Shown: in pieces, positions 52,325 through 61,495 of the stretch
How positions within the stretch are numbered: the stretch's first letter is position 1
Layout: each line of letters starts with the position of its first letter
NCBI RefSeq assembly: GCF_045689245.1
Contig: NZ_CP136865.1
Span: 2,914,001 to 2,978,000 of the forward strand
Origin: Congregibacter brevis
GTDB taxonomy: Bacteria; Pseudomonadota; Gammaproteobacteria; Pseudomonadales; Halieaceae
Reading direction: 5' to 3'
DNA: 64,000 nt
Made by a program: the position numbers and the translations under genes
Notes under the pieces: generated by a model
What the model was told of the DNA's origin: nothing
Seen by the model: only the letters and a program-made list of their open reading frames with translations
The model's database searches: none

Positions 52325-54055
52325 TCAGTGGTCTATCGCTGCTTCAGCACCCGCTGGTATGCGAATACTTTCGACCATCTCCCGCACTTCCTCTGGAGGT
52401 GCAGCGGTAACCTTGGACACCGCGATCGCTACGACGAAGTTGAGCACACAGCCGACGACTCCAAAGGCGTTAGGCTCGATTCCCAAAAACCAATTGGGCG
52501 CCATATCACCAAGGAACGCTGTAGAGGCGATAAACATAATCCCCTTGTGCTGAAACACGTAGAACAGTGTGATACCAATACCTGCCAACATCCCTGCGAT
52601 AGCACCTTCTTTAGTGATGTTTTTGCTGAAGATACCCATCATCAGTGCCGGGAAAATCGAGGACGCAGCCAAACCAAAAGCTAAGGCTACCGTGCCTGCT
52701 GCAAAATCCGGCGGATTGAAGCCAAGATAACCCGCACCAGCAATCGCCAGGGCCATCGCTACGCGACTCGCTCGTAACTCCTGCTTCTCACTAATATTGG
52801 GGGCAATAATGCCCTTTAACAAATCGTGGGAGATAGCAGAGGCAATGGCCAACAACAATCCCGCTGCTGTAGAGAGGGCTGCTGCGAGACCACCTGCCGC
52901 GACCAGGGCAATAACCCAGTTCGGCAGCTGCGCGATCTCCGGGTTTGCCAACACGATGATGTCCTGATCGACCTTCACGAGTTCGTTCTTAATCTCGTCA
53001 GCGGAGTACTGCATCAGACCGTCAGCGTTCTTGTCTTCGAAAGCCAGAAGTCCGGTCTTTTCCCAGTTCTTAAACCACTGAGGCCGTTCTTCATAAGCCA
53101 GATAGTTGCCTGTCTCGGGCTCTATGGTTTGCATAAGGTTGAGGCGAGCCATCGCTGCAACCGCTGGCGCTGTGGTGTAAAGAATGGTGATGAAGATCAA
53201 TGCCCAACCTGCAGAAGAGCGCGCATCACGCACCTTGGGTACCGTGAAGAACCGGATGATCACGTGGGGAAGACCCGCGGTACCAAACATCAGGGATGCC
53301 GTGTAGGCAAACATGTTGATCCCGGATATACGGACATCCGTTGTGTATTCCCTAAACCCAAGATCGACGACAACTTGATCAAGACGATCCAGTAAGAACG
53401 TATCAGTACCCACCAACGTTCCACCAAGACCTAGCTGAGGAATGGGGTTACCCGTCAGCTGGAGACTGATGAAAATAGCTGGAATCGTATAGGCCAGAAT
53501 CAACACACAGTACTGCGCAATCTGAGTGTAGGTTATGCCTTTCATACCACCGAGTACCGCATAGAAGAACACGATGCACATTCCCACCAACAGGCCTGTA
53601 CCGTAGTCCACTTCCAGAAAGCGCGAGAAGGCCACGCCGATACCCTTCATCTGGCCAATAACGTAGGTCACGGAACAGATGATCAGACATACGACAGCGA
53701 CAACCCTTGCGGTGCGCGAGTAGAAGCGATCTCCAATAAACTCTGGAACAGTAAACTTTCCATACTTTCGCAGGTAAGGCGCCAGGAGCATCGCGAGAAT
53801 CACAAAGCCGCCGGTCCAACCCATGAGGAACACGGATCCGCCATAACCCATGTACGCTATGAGCCCCGCCATAGATATGAAGGAAGCCGCTGACATCCAG
53901 TCAGCCGCGGTCGCCATACCGTTTGAAATAGGGTGCACTCCACCCCCCGCGACATAAAAATCCTTGGTGGACCCTGCACGAGCCCAGATAGCAATACCGA
54001 TATAAATCGCAAAGGTAATGCCAACAACAATGTACGTCAGTGTTTGAAGTTCCAT
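52325..54055 (-). CDS. Sodium:solute symporter, VC_2705 type (large subunit)
   Basis: The 576-residue product is a sodium/solute symporter of the SSS family, close to the acetate/carboxylate branch called VC_2705. It has about 13 membrane helices. Visible motifs include FYVAGGGVHPISNGMATAAD and MSAASFISMAGLIAYMGYGG near the start and GLAAALSTAAGLLLAIASAISHD in the middle. An insert of about 70 charged residues lies around residues 310-375. The stop is followed by the terminator at 52.26 kb. It is coupled to the DUF4212 gene 11 bases upstream, a well-known pairing. The likely substrate is acetate or another short carboxylate. Confidence 0.92.
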   Translation of the reverse strand: MELQTLTYIVVGITFAIYIGIAIWARAGSTKDFYVAGGGVHPISNGMATAADWMSAASFISMAGLIAYMGYGGSVFLMGWTGGFVILAMLLAPYLRKYGKFTVPEFIGDRFYSRTARVVAVVCLIICSVTYVIGQMKGIGVAFSRFLEVDYGTGLLVGMCIVFFYAVLGGMKGITYTQIAQYCVLILAYTIPAIFISLQLTGNPIPQLGLGGTLVGTDTFLLDRLDQVVVDLGFREYTTDVRISGINMFAYTASLMFGTAGLPHVIIRFFTVPKVRDARSSAGWALIFITILYTTAPAVAAMARLNLMQTIEPETGNYLAYEERPQWFKNWEKTGLLAFEDKNADGLMQYSADEIKNELVKVDQDIIVLANPEIAQLPNWVIALVAAGGLAAALSTAAGLLLAIASAISHDLLKGIIAPNISEKQELRASRVAMALAIAGAGYLGFNPPDFAAGTVALAFGLAASSIFPALMMGIFSKNITKEGAIAGMLAGIGITLFYVFQHKGIMFIASTAFLGDMAPNWFLGIEPNAFGVVGCVLNFVVAIAVSKVTAAPPEEVREMVESIRIPAGAEAAIDH

Positions 54056-54066
54056 GCTCAGCTCCC

Positions 54067-54336
54067 CTAGTCTTCTTCGACGCCGAACTCGCGATCAAGC
54101 GCGGCCATGCGTGAGCGATAGATAAAAATCAGCACTACAAAAACGTAGATTGCCCCCTGCTGTGCAAACCAGAATCCGAGCTTATAACCTCCGATCTGTA
54201 TCTGGTTGAGAACGTCCACAAACATAATGCCGCAGCCGTAACTTACGACGAACCAGACCACCAACAGCTTTACCATCAGCGACACATTGCGCCTCCAGTA
54301 CTCCTTGGCCTGTTCCTCGGTCATTTTCTTAACCAT
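54067..54336 (-). CDS. DUF4212 small subunit of the symporter
   Basis: The 89-residue product has two membrane helices (residues about 20-40 and 55-75) and the start TEEQAKEYWRRNVSLM, with YRSRMAALDREFGVEE at the end. This is the sodium/substrate symporter small subunit that accompanies VC_2705-type symporters. A strong GGGGAGG ribosome site precedes the ATG. Twenty-four bases upstream are two tandem copies of an 11-base sequence. Confidence 0.93.
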   Translation of the reverse strand: MVKKMTEEQAKEYWRRNVSLMVKLLVVWFVVSYGCGIMFVDVLNQIQIGGYKLGFWFAQQGAIYVFVVLIFIYRSRMAALDREFGVEED

Positions 54337-54359
54337 CTAACACCTCCCCGGTGCCCTTT

Positions 54360-54381
54360 TGTGATTCTTATGTGATTCTTA
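54360..54381. repeat. 11-base tandem direct repeat in the symporter promoter region
   Basis: TGTGATTCTTA at 54360-54370 is repeated exactly at 54371-54381 (TAAGAATCACA on the coding strand). The pair lies 24-45 bases before the DUF4212 start. Tandem repeats spaced by one helical turn are a typical layout for response-regulator binding, so this is a candidate site for the LuxR-type regulator at 56.0 kb; this is inference. Confidence 0.6.
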
Positions 54382-54444
54382 TCTTTCTATAACCGCGACT
54401 GTAACAAAGCAGTGATCCTTTGCCCCTTGAACTTTGGTCTATGT

Positions 54445-55785
54445 CTAGAACGCGTATTTCGCCGCAAACTGCAGTCGGTACATATCCCCGTCCCGACCAT
54501 CTTCCAGCTCCTTCACCCCGTACATGAGCTCACCACCGAGTTGTAATTTTGGTGCAGGAAGATAATTCAGGTTGATGTGCATAGAACGGTAAGACTTGGC
54601 GAGGTTCCCCGCTCCGTCAAATTCAGCAGTGCTGGGATTGCTTGCTTCGGACGCTGAAACAGAAAGGTTGCTCCGCCATTGATCACTCCAGTAATGACGG
54701 TAGGCGACGAAGCCGCCCCACTGGTCAATCTTACTTATCTGGCCGCTGTGGTCGATGTAGCCATCGTTGAAAGAATTGAGACCCATATAACGACCAAGCG
54801 CATCTCCATAGCTGGCCATAAAGCGAAGATCATTGCGGCCGATATTCCACTTGCCTGCGAAAGAGAGACCATAGCCAAACTGCTCATCACTGATTCCTTC
54901 GATATCGGCAGCGGGCCGTTCTTCGTAGCTAAGCTGTCTTCCGATGGCAGCTACCGACCATTTAAGGTCTCCCGTGCGGCCGTCGTAGCGCGCAACCAGA
55001 TCAGGCAGCAGTTGCGCGTCATTTAGCTGTGAACCACCGCCCTGCAGGTTTACCCTAGTCGTTTGATTCTCCACCGCCAGCTGCCAAGGCCCCGATGTCC
55101 ATCGCACCATGGGCTGACGTTCGAACACAGTACCCACGGGACCCACAAAGTCCAAAAGATCAGGTAAAGCTCCGACATTGAAGAACGTCGACCAGGCCTG
55201 TCCCGCCAGGAGGCTTTGCTGACCACCATAGTCCCACTTCAAGTAGGCATGTCGAATTCGTGAGCTAAAGGAGTTTGATACGCGCTCATCCCCCTGACCA
55301 GAAAGGATAAAGTCCAGCTCTATAAACGAGGATATCTTCCCTGCATCTGTTTGTGTTGCGGTGCCAAAGTGGAAGCGCGAAGACTTGGCGTGAATATTGG
55401 TGTTGGTATAGGAATCACCGCTCCCGGATTGTGGTTCAACGGGAATCAACGAGGGAACAAAGAGGTCGTCCATCACAGAGGCAGGCTTACCCTCGCTATA
55501 GTTGCTGGCGATGGCATCGAGCTGTACGTAACCTCCGTAAGTAAACTTGGTTCCCTTGCTCATGGGGCGAGCCTCGTCCAGATCCTCCGCCTGTACTGCG
55601 AGTGTTTCTATGTTGCTATCGATACTGCTCTTGTTACTCACCACTAGAGACTTCAGCTCCGCTAGCTGACGCTCAAGCTCGGCGATTCGATCATCAACTT
55701 CCGCTGCCTGGGTTTTGGCGTGAGAAAAAACCGCGCTGCATGCCAGCATTGCAACGGCGAGACCCAAAGGCTTCCTTAAAAACAT
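54445..55785 (-). CDS. DcaP-like outer-membrane porin
   Basis: The 446-residue product has a signal peptide (residues 1-24 or so), an N-terminal coiled-coil (DDRIAELERQLAELKSLV) and then a beta-barrel with alternating strands, FTYGGYVQLDAIASNYSEG, and a C-terminal phenylalanine (FAAKYAF), needed for barrel insertion. This layout matches trimeric DcaP-type porins that take up small dicarboxylates or aromatic acids. It lies upstream of the symporter pair in the same direction (108-base gap), so it may bring the symporter's substrate across the outer membrane. A GGAGGAG ribosome site precedes the start. Confidence 0.87.
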   Translation of the reverse strand: MFLRKPLGLAVAMLACSAVFSHAKTQAAEVDDRIAELERQLAELKSLVVSNKSSIDSNIETLAVQAEDLDEARPMSKGTKFTYGGYVQLDAIASNYSEGKPASVMDDLFVPSLIPVEPQSGSGDSYTNTNIHAKSSRFHFGTATQTDAGKISSFIELDFILSGQGDERVSNSFSSRIRHAYLKWDYGGQQSLLAGQAWSTFFNVGALPDLLDFVGPVGTVFERQPMVRWTSGPWQLAVENQTTRVNLQGGGSQLNDAQLLPDLVARYDGRTGDLKWSVAAIGRQLSYEERPAADIEGISDEQFGYGLSFAGKWNIGRNDLRFMASYGDALGRYMGLNSFNDGYIDHSGQISKIDQWGGFVAYRHYWSDQWRSNLSVSASEASNPSTAEFDGAGNLAKSYRSMHINLNYLPAPKLQLGGELMYGVKELEDGRDGDMYRLQFAAKYAF

Positions 55786-56003
55786 ACCCGCTCCTCCAAT
55801 TAGTATTATCGAGCTGGGAGTGTTTTATTCCTCTAACGATTTCAGGGATATTCGACCTTGGTCAAATTGGGGCTATTCCTTGGACTAAAGTCGGTAGGAA
55901 AACAGTGAACTTTCTAAAAATGCCGTCTTAAAAGCCGAGCAGCTTTACTTCGCCGAGGAATGTCGCACAATATCCTCATAAGATAAAAACAGGCTATAGC
56001 GCA

Positions 56004-56669
56004 ATGAAATGCATCATCGCGGATGACCACCCATTGTATCGGGACGCGTTGTCGATACTTGTATCGGGGAACGGAATCGACGCAGAAGTCGGCCATGCCG
56101 AGAACGTCGCTGAGCTTCACAGCCTGGTAGAAAAAGACGGCGTACCGGACTTGTTACTTCTGGATTTACATATGCCAGGAGCCAGTGGTTTCTCGGCGCT
56201 AGGGTGGTTTGTGGGTAACTACCCCAACAGACCTGTCATTGTAGTTTCTGCAAATACACAGGCAGACACCGTAAGACGAGCCATAGATCATGGGGCAGCG
56301 GCGTTTCTTTCCAAGTCATCGGGCACGGAGCTTATGATCAGTTGTATCAAACAGGTGCTCAACGGTGAACGCGGACTTCATCCGGGACTTGATATCAGCG
56401 ACACCGGCGCCACTCTTAAAGCTCTCGATGTCGCTGATGCATTGGCAAGCCTCACACCCCAACAATTCCGTGTCGCCTCAATGCTCGTCGAAGGTCTCCT
56501 CAATAAGCAAATAGCGTATGAGCTAAACGTCAAAGAAGCGACAATCAAAGCACACATGACCGAGGTGTTTCGTAAGCTGGGTGTGCAGTCGAGGACACAA
56601 GCGGTACTCGCGATTGGAAACCTAACGGTAGTGCCCGCGGAGCAAACTGAAGACGCGCCGGAAGACTAG
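56004..56669 (+). CDS. LuxR-type response regulator (CrbR/ErdR-like)
   Basis: The 221-residue product has an N-terminal receiver domain with Asp7/Asp8 and phosphoacceptor Asp54 (LLLDLHMPG), and a C-terminal LuxR helix-turn-helix (LTPQQFRVASMLVEGLLNKQ to KLGVQSRTQAVL). It lies beside a sensor kinase with a symporter-like N-terminus on the opposite strand. That pairing matches CrbR/CrbS of Vibrio and ErdR/MxtR of Pseudomonas, which activate acetate use. It diverges from the porin gene across 218 bases that hold promoters but no gene. Confidence 0.9.
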   Translation: MKCIIADDHPLYRDALSILVSGNGIDAEVGHAENVAELHSLVEKDGVPDLLLLDLHMPGASGFSALGWFVGNYPNRPVIVVSANTQADTVRRAIDHGAAAFLSKSSGTELMISCIKQVLNGERGLHPGLDISDTGATLKALDVADALASLTPQQFRVASMLVEGLLNKQIAYELNVKEATIKAHMTEVFRKLGVQSRTQAVLAIGNLTVVPAEQTEDAPED

Positions 56670-56712
56670 AGAGCCAAGCTGGATAAAATTAAGACCGAAG
56701 GAGAGCTGACGT

Positions 56713-59700
56713 TCAAGCTGGCTCCTCAAGCTCATTGGCTAGAGCGAGTATTAATGCTTTGAGACGTTCTGGGTTCACAGGTTTAGGCAAACAACGATAC
56801 CCCTCCGCTCGGGCCAGTTCTTTGACAGTGGCACCGTCATCGGCGCTCACCATTATGCAGGGGCGGCGCCAGCCAAGACTCTCAAAAGCCCATTGCAACG
56901 CCGATATACCTGTGTCCCCGTCATCGAGGTGATAATCTGCCACAATGACGTTTGCCTTAAACGCCTGCAGTGTTGCTAACAATTCCTGCCGAGTCGCGGC
57001 TGCTCGCACATCACAGCCCTCCGCAATGAGCATTGCAGTCATTGCCTCGCGCACCTGAACATCGTTGTCCATACACATCACCCGCAGACCCGCCAAGCGT
57101 TTCCCCTGTGACCGCACTCCCTCAGGCTCAGGCTCCAAAACCTGAACCTCGCCCAAGGGCACAGCCAATGAAAACACGCTCCCGCGATCAGGCTGAGAGC
57201 TCAAACGTAAAGGTAATTCGAGCAAATCGGCATAGCGACTAACGATCGCCAATCCCAAACCCAGACCGTCGTGCGCTCCCCCGCTCGCACCCGGAAGACG
57301 CTCGAACTCCGCAAAAATACGCGCCTGTGCCTCAGCCGGAATCCCCGGCCCCTGATCCAGAACCTGTATCTCGGCGGCGTTACGTCTTCGCCTAACGCCA
57401 AGGAGCACCTTGCCTTTATGGCTGTACTTAATTGCATTCCCCAAGAGGTTTTGCAGCGCCCGATACAACAAACTGCGATCGGTGTGCAGCCAGAGAGTGG
57501 TTCCTGCCAAACGTAGCGTTAAACCGGATATCTGTGCATTAGGCTCGAACTCGGCATAGATCTCCCGAAAGAGTTGATTCAGAGAAAAGCTTTCCAAGGT
57601 GACCTGCTGCTTTCCCGAATCCAAGCGAGCAATCTCACGTAACTCCGCAATAAGCTGTTCTGCGCGATTTAAGGACTGATCAATTTTATCGACCAAGAGG
57701 GCGCTATCTTGGGAGCTCTCGGTACTTGGTTTCAGTGCGTCAACAAATAGCCTTGCGGCGCTGATGGGCTGAAGAAGGTCATGGCTACTCGCCGACATGA
57801 ACCGCGTCTTCGATAAGGACGCCTCACGTAACTTCCCTTCCGCCTCCGCACGCAAGCGGTTCTCTCTGCGCAGCTCAGCGTTAGTTTCCGCAAGGCTCTG
57901 ACTGCCACTCGCTACACGACTTTCCAGTTCAAGACGTGTCTCCTCCAACTGAGTGACCACTTCTCGATAGTCAGTAATGTCAATGAAAGTCGTTACGAAG
58001 CCTCCTCTTGGGAGCGGCACGCCATGTATATCAATCACGCGGCCGTCAGGGAGCCTCCGCTCCAAACGATGAGGATGCCCCTGTCGCAGCCATTCAAGAC
58101 GCTTCTCCACCTCGCGCTCTATCGATGTCCCTTCGACACCCAGCACCCCTCTCTCAGCGTTAAAGCGATAAAGCTTTGCTATGGGCATTCCGACGTAGAG
58201 CAATCGTGGGGGATACGCAAACATGGTTTCGTAACGGGTATTCCAAGCAACCAAGCGCAGCTCAGCGTCAACAACTGAAACCCCCTGCAGCATTGACTCA
58301 ACCGTTGTCTCCAATAAATCGCGGTTAAACGTTTGCTGCCGTCCGGCTTCTGACACCAATGAGGCAAGCCCTGCAAAATCAACCTGCCGACTTTCCACCA
58401 ATTCTGAGAAAACGCGACTTGAGGAGGCAGCGCCGATTACGCCTGCGAGCAGGGACTCTGCTTCGCGAACAGCAAATAGCGGAAGTCTGTCCGCGGGGAG
58501 CAGACGCTGTTGATACCGCTCTTCGAAAGAGCGCCATAGCTGCTGCAAACGGGCATCTTCAAGGAAAGGCGGCAGGAGCGCGCGCAACTGCCCCGCTCTC
58601 ACAGGAGATAGGTTGAAATCATCTCCTCGACCCTCGTCGACCAGCTGGTCGCTCATGAACACTTCAGCTTGACGTTCATCCGCCGCCGATGCCTTAGAGA
58701 ACCGCGACAGACCAAAGAGCAGCAAAGTATTGACCCCCAAGCTCCATAGCGCCGCGTAGCTCAGTCGCCCGGGGCCTTCCCAGCCAAACAGTGCCTGAGG
58801 TTTTAGCCACGGGATCCCCAAAAAACCGTCGGTGCGTAGCGCGCTATCCACACTCAGAATTTGAGGCAAAACGAGGCAGTAGAACCAGAGTAAAAGGCCC
58901 GCAGCGAGACCCGCGGTGATCGCGACACCATGGGCTCGACGCCAGTACAAACCCGCTAACAAACCAGGTCCTAACTGCGCGGCCGCAAGGAAAGACATGA
59001 AGCCGATCTCTGTGAGCCAGGAGATCCCCCCCAGCTGAGTCGACACCAACCATGCAGCCGCCAGAATGAGAAGAATTGTAATCTGGCGGACAACGCGGAG
59101 CTGGTTACCCAGAGACAACAGTGATGCGCCTTGGTCAGACTTCCCATGGATCATGATGGGCACAGCAACTTCGTTAGTGAGCATAATGGCCAAGCTCACC
59201 GTGGCAACAATCACCATACCGGTAGCAGCGGACAAACCACCCACAAACGCTACCAACGATATCCACGGCTTATCTAGCGCCGCAGGCAACATTTGTACAA
59301 ACGTATCCGGGCTCACCACGCTTGCCGATGGGCCGAACAAATAGCTACCCGCCAAGCTAACAGGCACCGCCAGCAACATAAAGAGCAGTAGGTAGAGCGG
59401 CACTAGCCAGCGTGAGAGCTGCGTACTCGAGTCATCTCGAGCTTCCACGACCATCACGTGGAACTGTCTAGGCAGACAGAAAACCGCAAAGGCACTGATG
59501 AGGATTTGGGCAAAAAAGTCACCGGTGAACGATATCTGGGAAACGCCCTGAGATGACCAATCTACCGATGACGCAATGCCCGGATCGCGGAGATAAGACA
59601 GAGCGAGCAGCGCCACGCAGAGAAAAGCGCAGAGCTTAACAACCGACTCGAAAGCGATAGCGTTCATCATCCCCTGATGCCTCTCGCGACCATCCAGTCT

Positions 59701-60246
59701 TCGCGCGCCGAAGAGCACCGTAAACGCACCGAGTACCACTGCAATAGCCAGCCCAGAGTCCGTAGCACTAAGCGAGGGGCCCTCGGTGCCGCTAGCGATA
59801 ATCGACCAGGCTTGGGTAAGCGCGCGAAACTGCAGTGCGATGTAAGGGAGAACCGCGGCTGTCGCTACTACCGTTACCAATATAGACAGCTGTTGCCGTT
59901 TGCCAAATCGGGCCCCAAAGTAATCCGCGATGGACGTCACTCGATGATACGTACCCAAACGCACCAAGCGACGCAACATCGGCCAGCCCAAGGTGAAAAC
60001 TAGAATGGGGCCAAGATAGATGGGAGCGTGACTCCAGGGAGATGAAGTCGCACTACCCACAGCCCCATAAAAAGTCCAGGAACTGCAGTACACACCCAAG
60101 GACATTGCGTAGACCAAGGCGTGACGTCGTGATGTATCAGCACCGTGTTTTGAGCCTGCAGCACGCCGATCAACGACCCACGCCAGACCAAACAGTGCAC
60201 AGATGTACAGCACTGCGAGGCTCAGCAAGTAGGATGGCGAATTCAC
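56713..60246 (-). CDS. SSS-domain hybrid sensor histidine kinase (CrbS/MxtR-like)
   Basis: The 1177-residue product has an N-terminal sodium/solute symporter-like region of about 12 helices (residues 1-500), a PAS domain (about 630-745), a coiled coil, a HisKA domain with His822 in SSHDLLQP, an HATPase domain with DQGPGIPAEAQ and GLGLGLAIVSRYADL, and a receiver domain with Asp1104 in VADYHLDD and the lysine in PKPVNPERL. This is the CrbS/MxtR layout, in which a transporter-like domain probably senses acetate or a related carboxylate. It is convergent with the regulator gene at 56.0 kb; an 82-base gap separates it from the DAHP synthase gene. Confidence 0.92.
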   Translation of the reverse strand: MNSPSYLLSLAVLYICALFGLAWVVDRRAAGSKHGADTSRRHALVYAMSLGVYCSSWTFYGAVGSATSSPWSHAPIYLGPILVFTLGWPMLRRLVRLGTYHRVTSIADYFGARFGKRQQLSILVTVVATAAVLPYIALQFRALTQAWSIIASGTEGPSLSATDSGLAIAVVLGAFTVLFGARRLDGRERHQGMMNAIAFESVVKLCAFLCVALLALSYLRDPGIASSVDWSSQGVSQISFTGDFFAQILISAFAVFCLPRQFHVMVVEARDDSSTQLSRWLVPLYLLLFMLLAVPVSLAGSYLFGPSASVVSPDTFVQMLPAALDKPWISLVAFVGGLSAATGMVIVATVSLAIMLTNEVAVPIMIHGKSDQGASLLSLGNQLRVVRQITILLILAAAWLVSTQLGGISWLTEIGFMSFLAAAQLGPGLLAGLYWRRAHGVAITAGLAAGLLLWFYCLVLPQILSVDSALRTDGFLGIPWLKPQALFGWEGPGRLSYAALWSLGVNTLLLFGLSRFSKASAADERQAEVFMSDQLVDEGRGDDFNLSPVRAGQLRALLPPFLEDARLQQLWRSFEERYQQRLLPADRLPLFAVREAESLLAGVIGAASSSRVFSELVESRQVDFAGLASLVSEAGRQQTFNRDLLETTVESMLQGVSVVDAELRLVAWNTRYETMFAYPPRLLYVGMPIAKLYRFNAERGVLGVEGTSIEREVEKRLEWLRQGHPHRLERRLPDGRVIDIHGVPLPRGGFVTTFIDITDYREVVTQLEETRLELESRVASGSQSLAETNAELRRENRLRAEAEGKLREASLSKTRFMSASSHDLLQPISAARLFVDALKPSTESSQDSALLVDKIDQSLNRAEQLIAELREIARLDSGKQQVTLESFSLNQLFREIYAEFEPNAQISGLTLRLAGTTLWLHTDRSLLYRALQNLLGNAIKYSHKGKVLLGVRRRRNAAEIQVLDQGPGIPAEAQARIFAEFERLPGASGGAHDGLGLGLAIVSRYADLLELPLRLSSQPDRGSVFSLAVPLGEVQVLEPEPEGVRSQGKRLAGLRVMCMDNDVQVREAMTAMLIAEGCDVRAAATRQELLATLQAFKANVIVADYHLDDGDTGISALQWAFESLGWRRPCIMVSADDGATVKELARAEGYRCLPKPVNPERLKALILALANELEEPA

Positions 60247-60328
60247 AACTGCGGCGCTCCTGCGCTACCTAAACGATAGAATCTGACCCTATCATAGCCA
60301 CTGCTGCCTGCCTTTAAACTTACAAAAG

Positions 60329-61390
60329 CTACGAGCCGAGAGCGCGCCTTTGCTGCACTGCCTCAGCCAACCCATCTAGCACGTCCTCTGTCGCTGACCA
60401 GTCGATACAGGCATCGGTAATACTTTGTCCGTAAACCAGAGCTTGGCCTGGGAATACGTTTTGTCGCCCCTCTACGAGGTTACTCTCGATCATAATGCCG
60501 AAAATACTGCGACTGCCACGAGCGACCTGGTTCGCGACATCCATGGCCACATCGACCTGCCTGGCGGGAATCTTGCGGCTATTCGCATGACTGGCATCGA
60601 TCATGATGCGTGCTGGCAGCCCTGCCTTACTTAACATTGCACTCGCATCGTCAACGGAAAACATGTCGTAGTTTGGATGTTTACCTCCGCGAAGAATGAT
60701 GTGGCAGTCCTCGTTACCGGTTGTTTGAAAAATCGCCGAGTGTCCCTGTTTTGTCACCGACAAAAAGCGATGCGGCTGAGACGCCGAGTTGATTGCATCG
60801 ATGGCCACCTGCACATCACCGTCCGTGGCGTTCTTAAACCCCACTGGACAGGATAGCCCGGAGGCAAGTTCCCGATGAGTCTGACTTTCCGTGGTGCGGG
60901 CACCAATGGCACCCCAGGACACGAGGTCAGCAACATATTGAGGGCTGATGAGATCCAGATATTCCGTGCCTGCGGGAAGCCCCGTCTCGGCGAGATCCTG
61001 CAACAGCTCCCGGGCTAAGTGCAGGCCCTTATTAATCTGAAAAGTATCATTGAGATCCGGATCATTAATGAGCCCCTTCCAGCCGACCGTTGTGCGAGGC
61101 TTCTCAAAATACACGCGCATCACGATCTGGAGGTCCGAACTATGCTTCTTCGCTGCTTCTCTTAGGCTTTGCGCATAGTCTCTAGCAGCGTTGGGGTCGT
61201 GTATTGAACAGGGTCCCACCACAACCAGCAGGCGATCGTCAGCGCCGCCCAAAATAGCTGAGATTGCTGCGCGAGCGCCGGCGACGGTCTGAGCCGCTTC
61301 GTCGCTTAGGGGAATATCGTTAACCAAAGACTCGGGAGATATCAGTTCGTTGGTTTTCTGAATACGTAGATCGTCTGTCACAGAGGGCAT
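60329..61390 (-). CDS. DAHP synthase (class I, AroG/AroF/AroH-type)
   Basis: The 353-residue product makes 3-deoxy-D-arabino-heptulosonate 7-phosphate, the first step of aromatic amino acid synthesis. It has LLVVVGPCSIHDPNAARDYA, YFEKPRTTVGWKGLINDP, GAIGARTTESQTHRELASG, and IMIDASHANSRK with the metal-ligand histidine. Alignment with E. coli AroG (start DDLRIK) supports the ATG at 61390; a frame to 61435 adds 15 residues. Which amino acid feeds back on it cannot be told from sequence. It diverges from the S9 peptidase gene. Confidence 0.95.
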   Translation of the reverse strand: MPSVTDDLRIQKTNELISPESLVNDIPLSDEAAQTVAGARAAISAILGGADDRLLVVVGPCSIHDPNAARDYAQSLREAAKKHSSDLQIVMRVYFEKPRTTVGWKGLINDPDLNDTFQINKGLHLARELLQDLAETGLPAGTEYLDLISPQYVADLVSWGAIGARTTESQTHRELASGLSCPVGFKNATDGDVQVAIDAINSASQPHRFLSVTKQGHSAIFQTTGNEDCHIILRGGKHPNYDMFSVDDASAMLSKAGLPARIMIDASHANSRKIPARQVDVAMDVANQVARGSRSIFGIMIESNLVEGRQNVFPGQALVYGQSITDACIDWSATEDVLDGLAEAVQQRRALGS

Positions 61391-61495
61391 GGCTTGGTAC
61401 TGTTGTGAGTTAAAAATGGCGCGCAAGTCTAGCACGCTCTCGCAATTTTCATGAGCGGTGATAGCATCAGCGGCATACCCTCAGGAGATTCTTTC

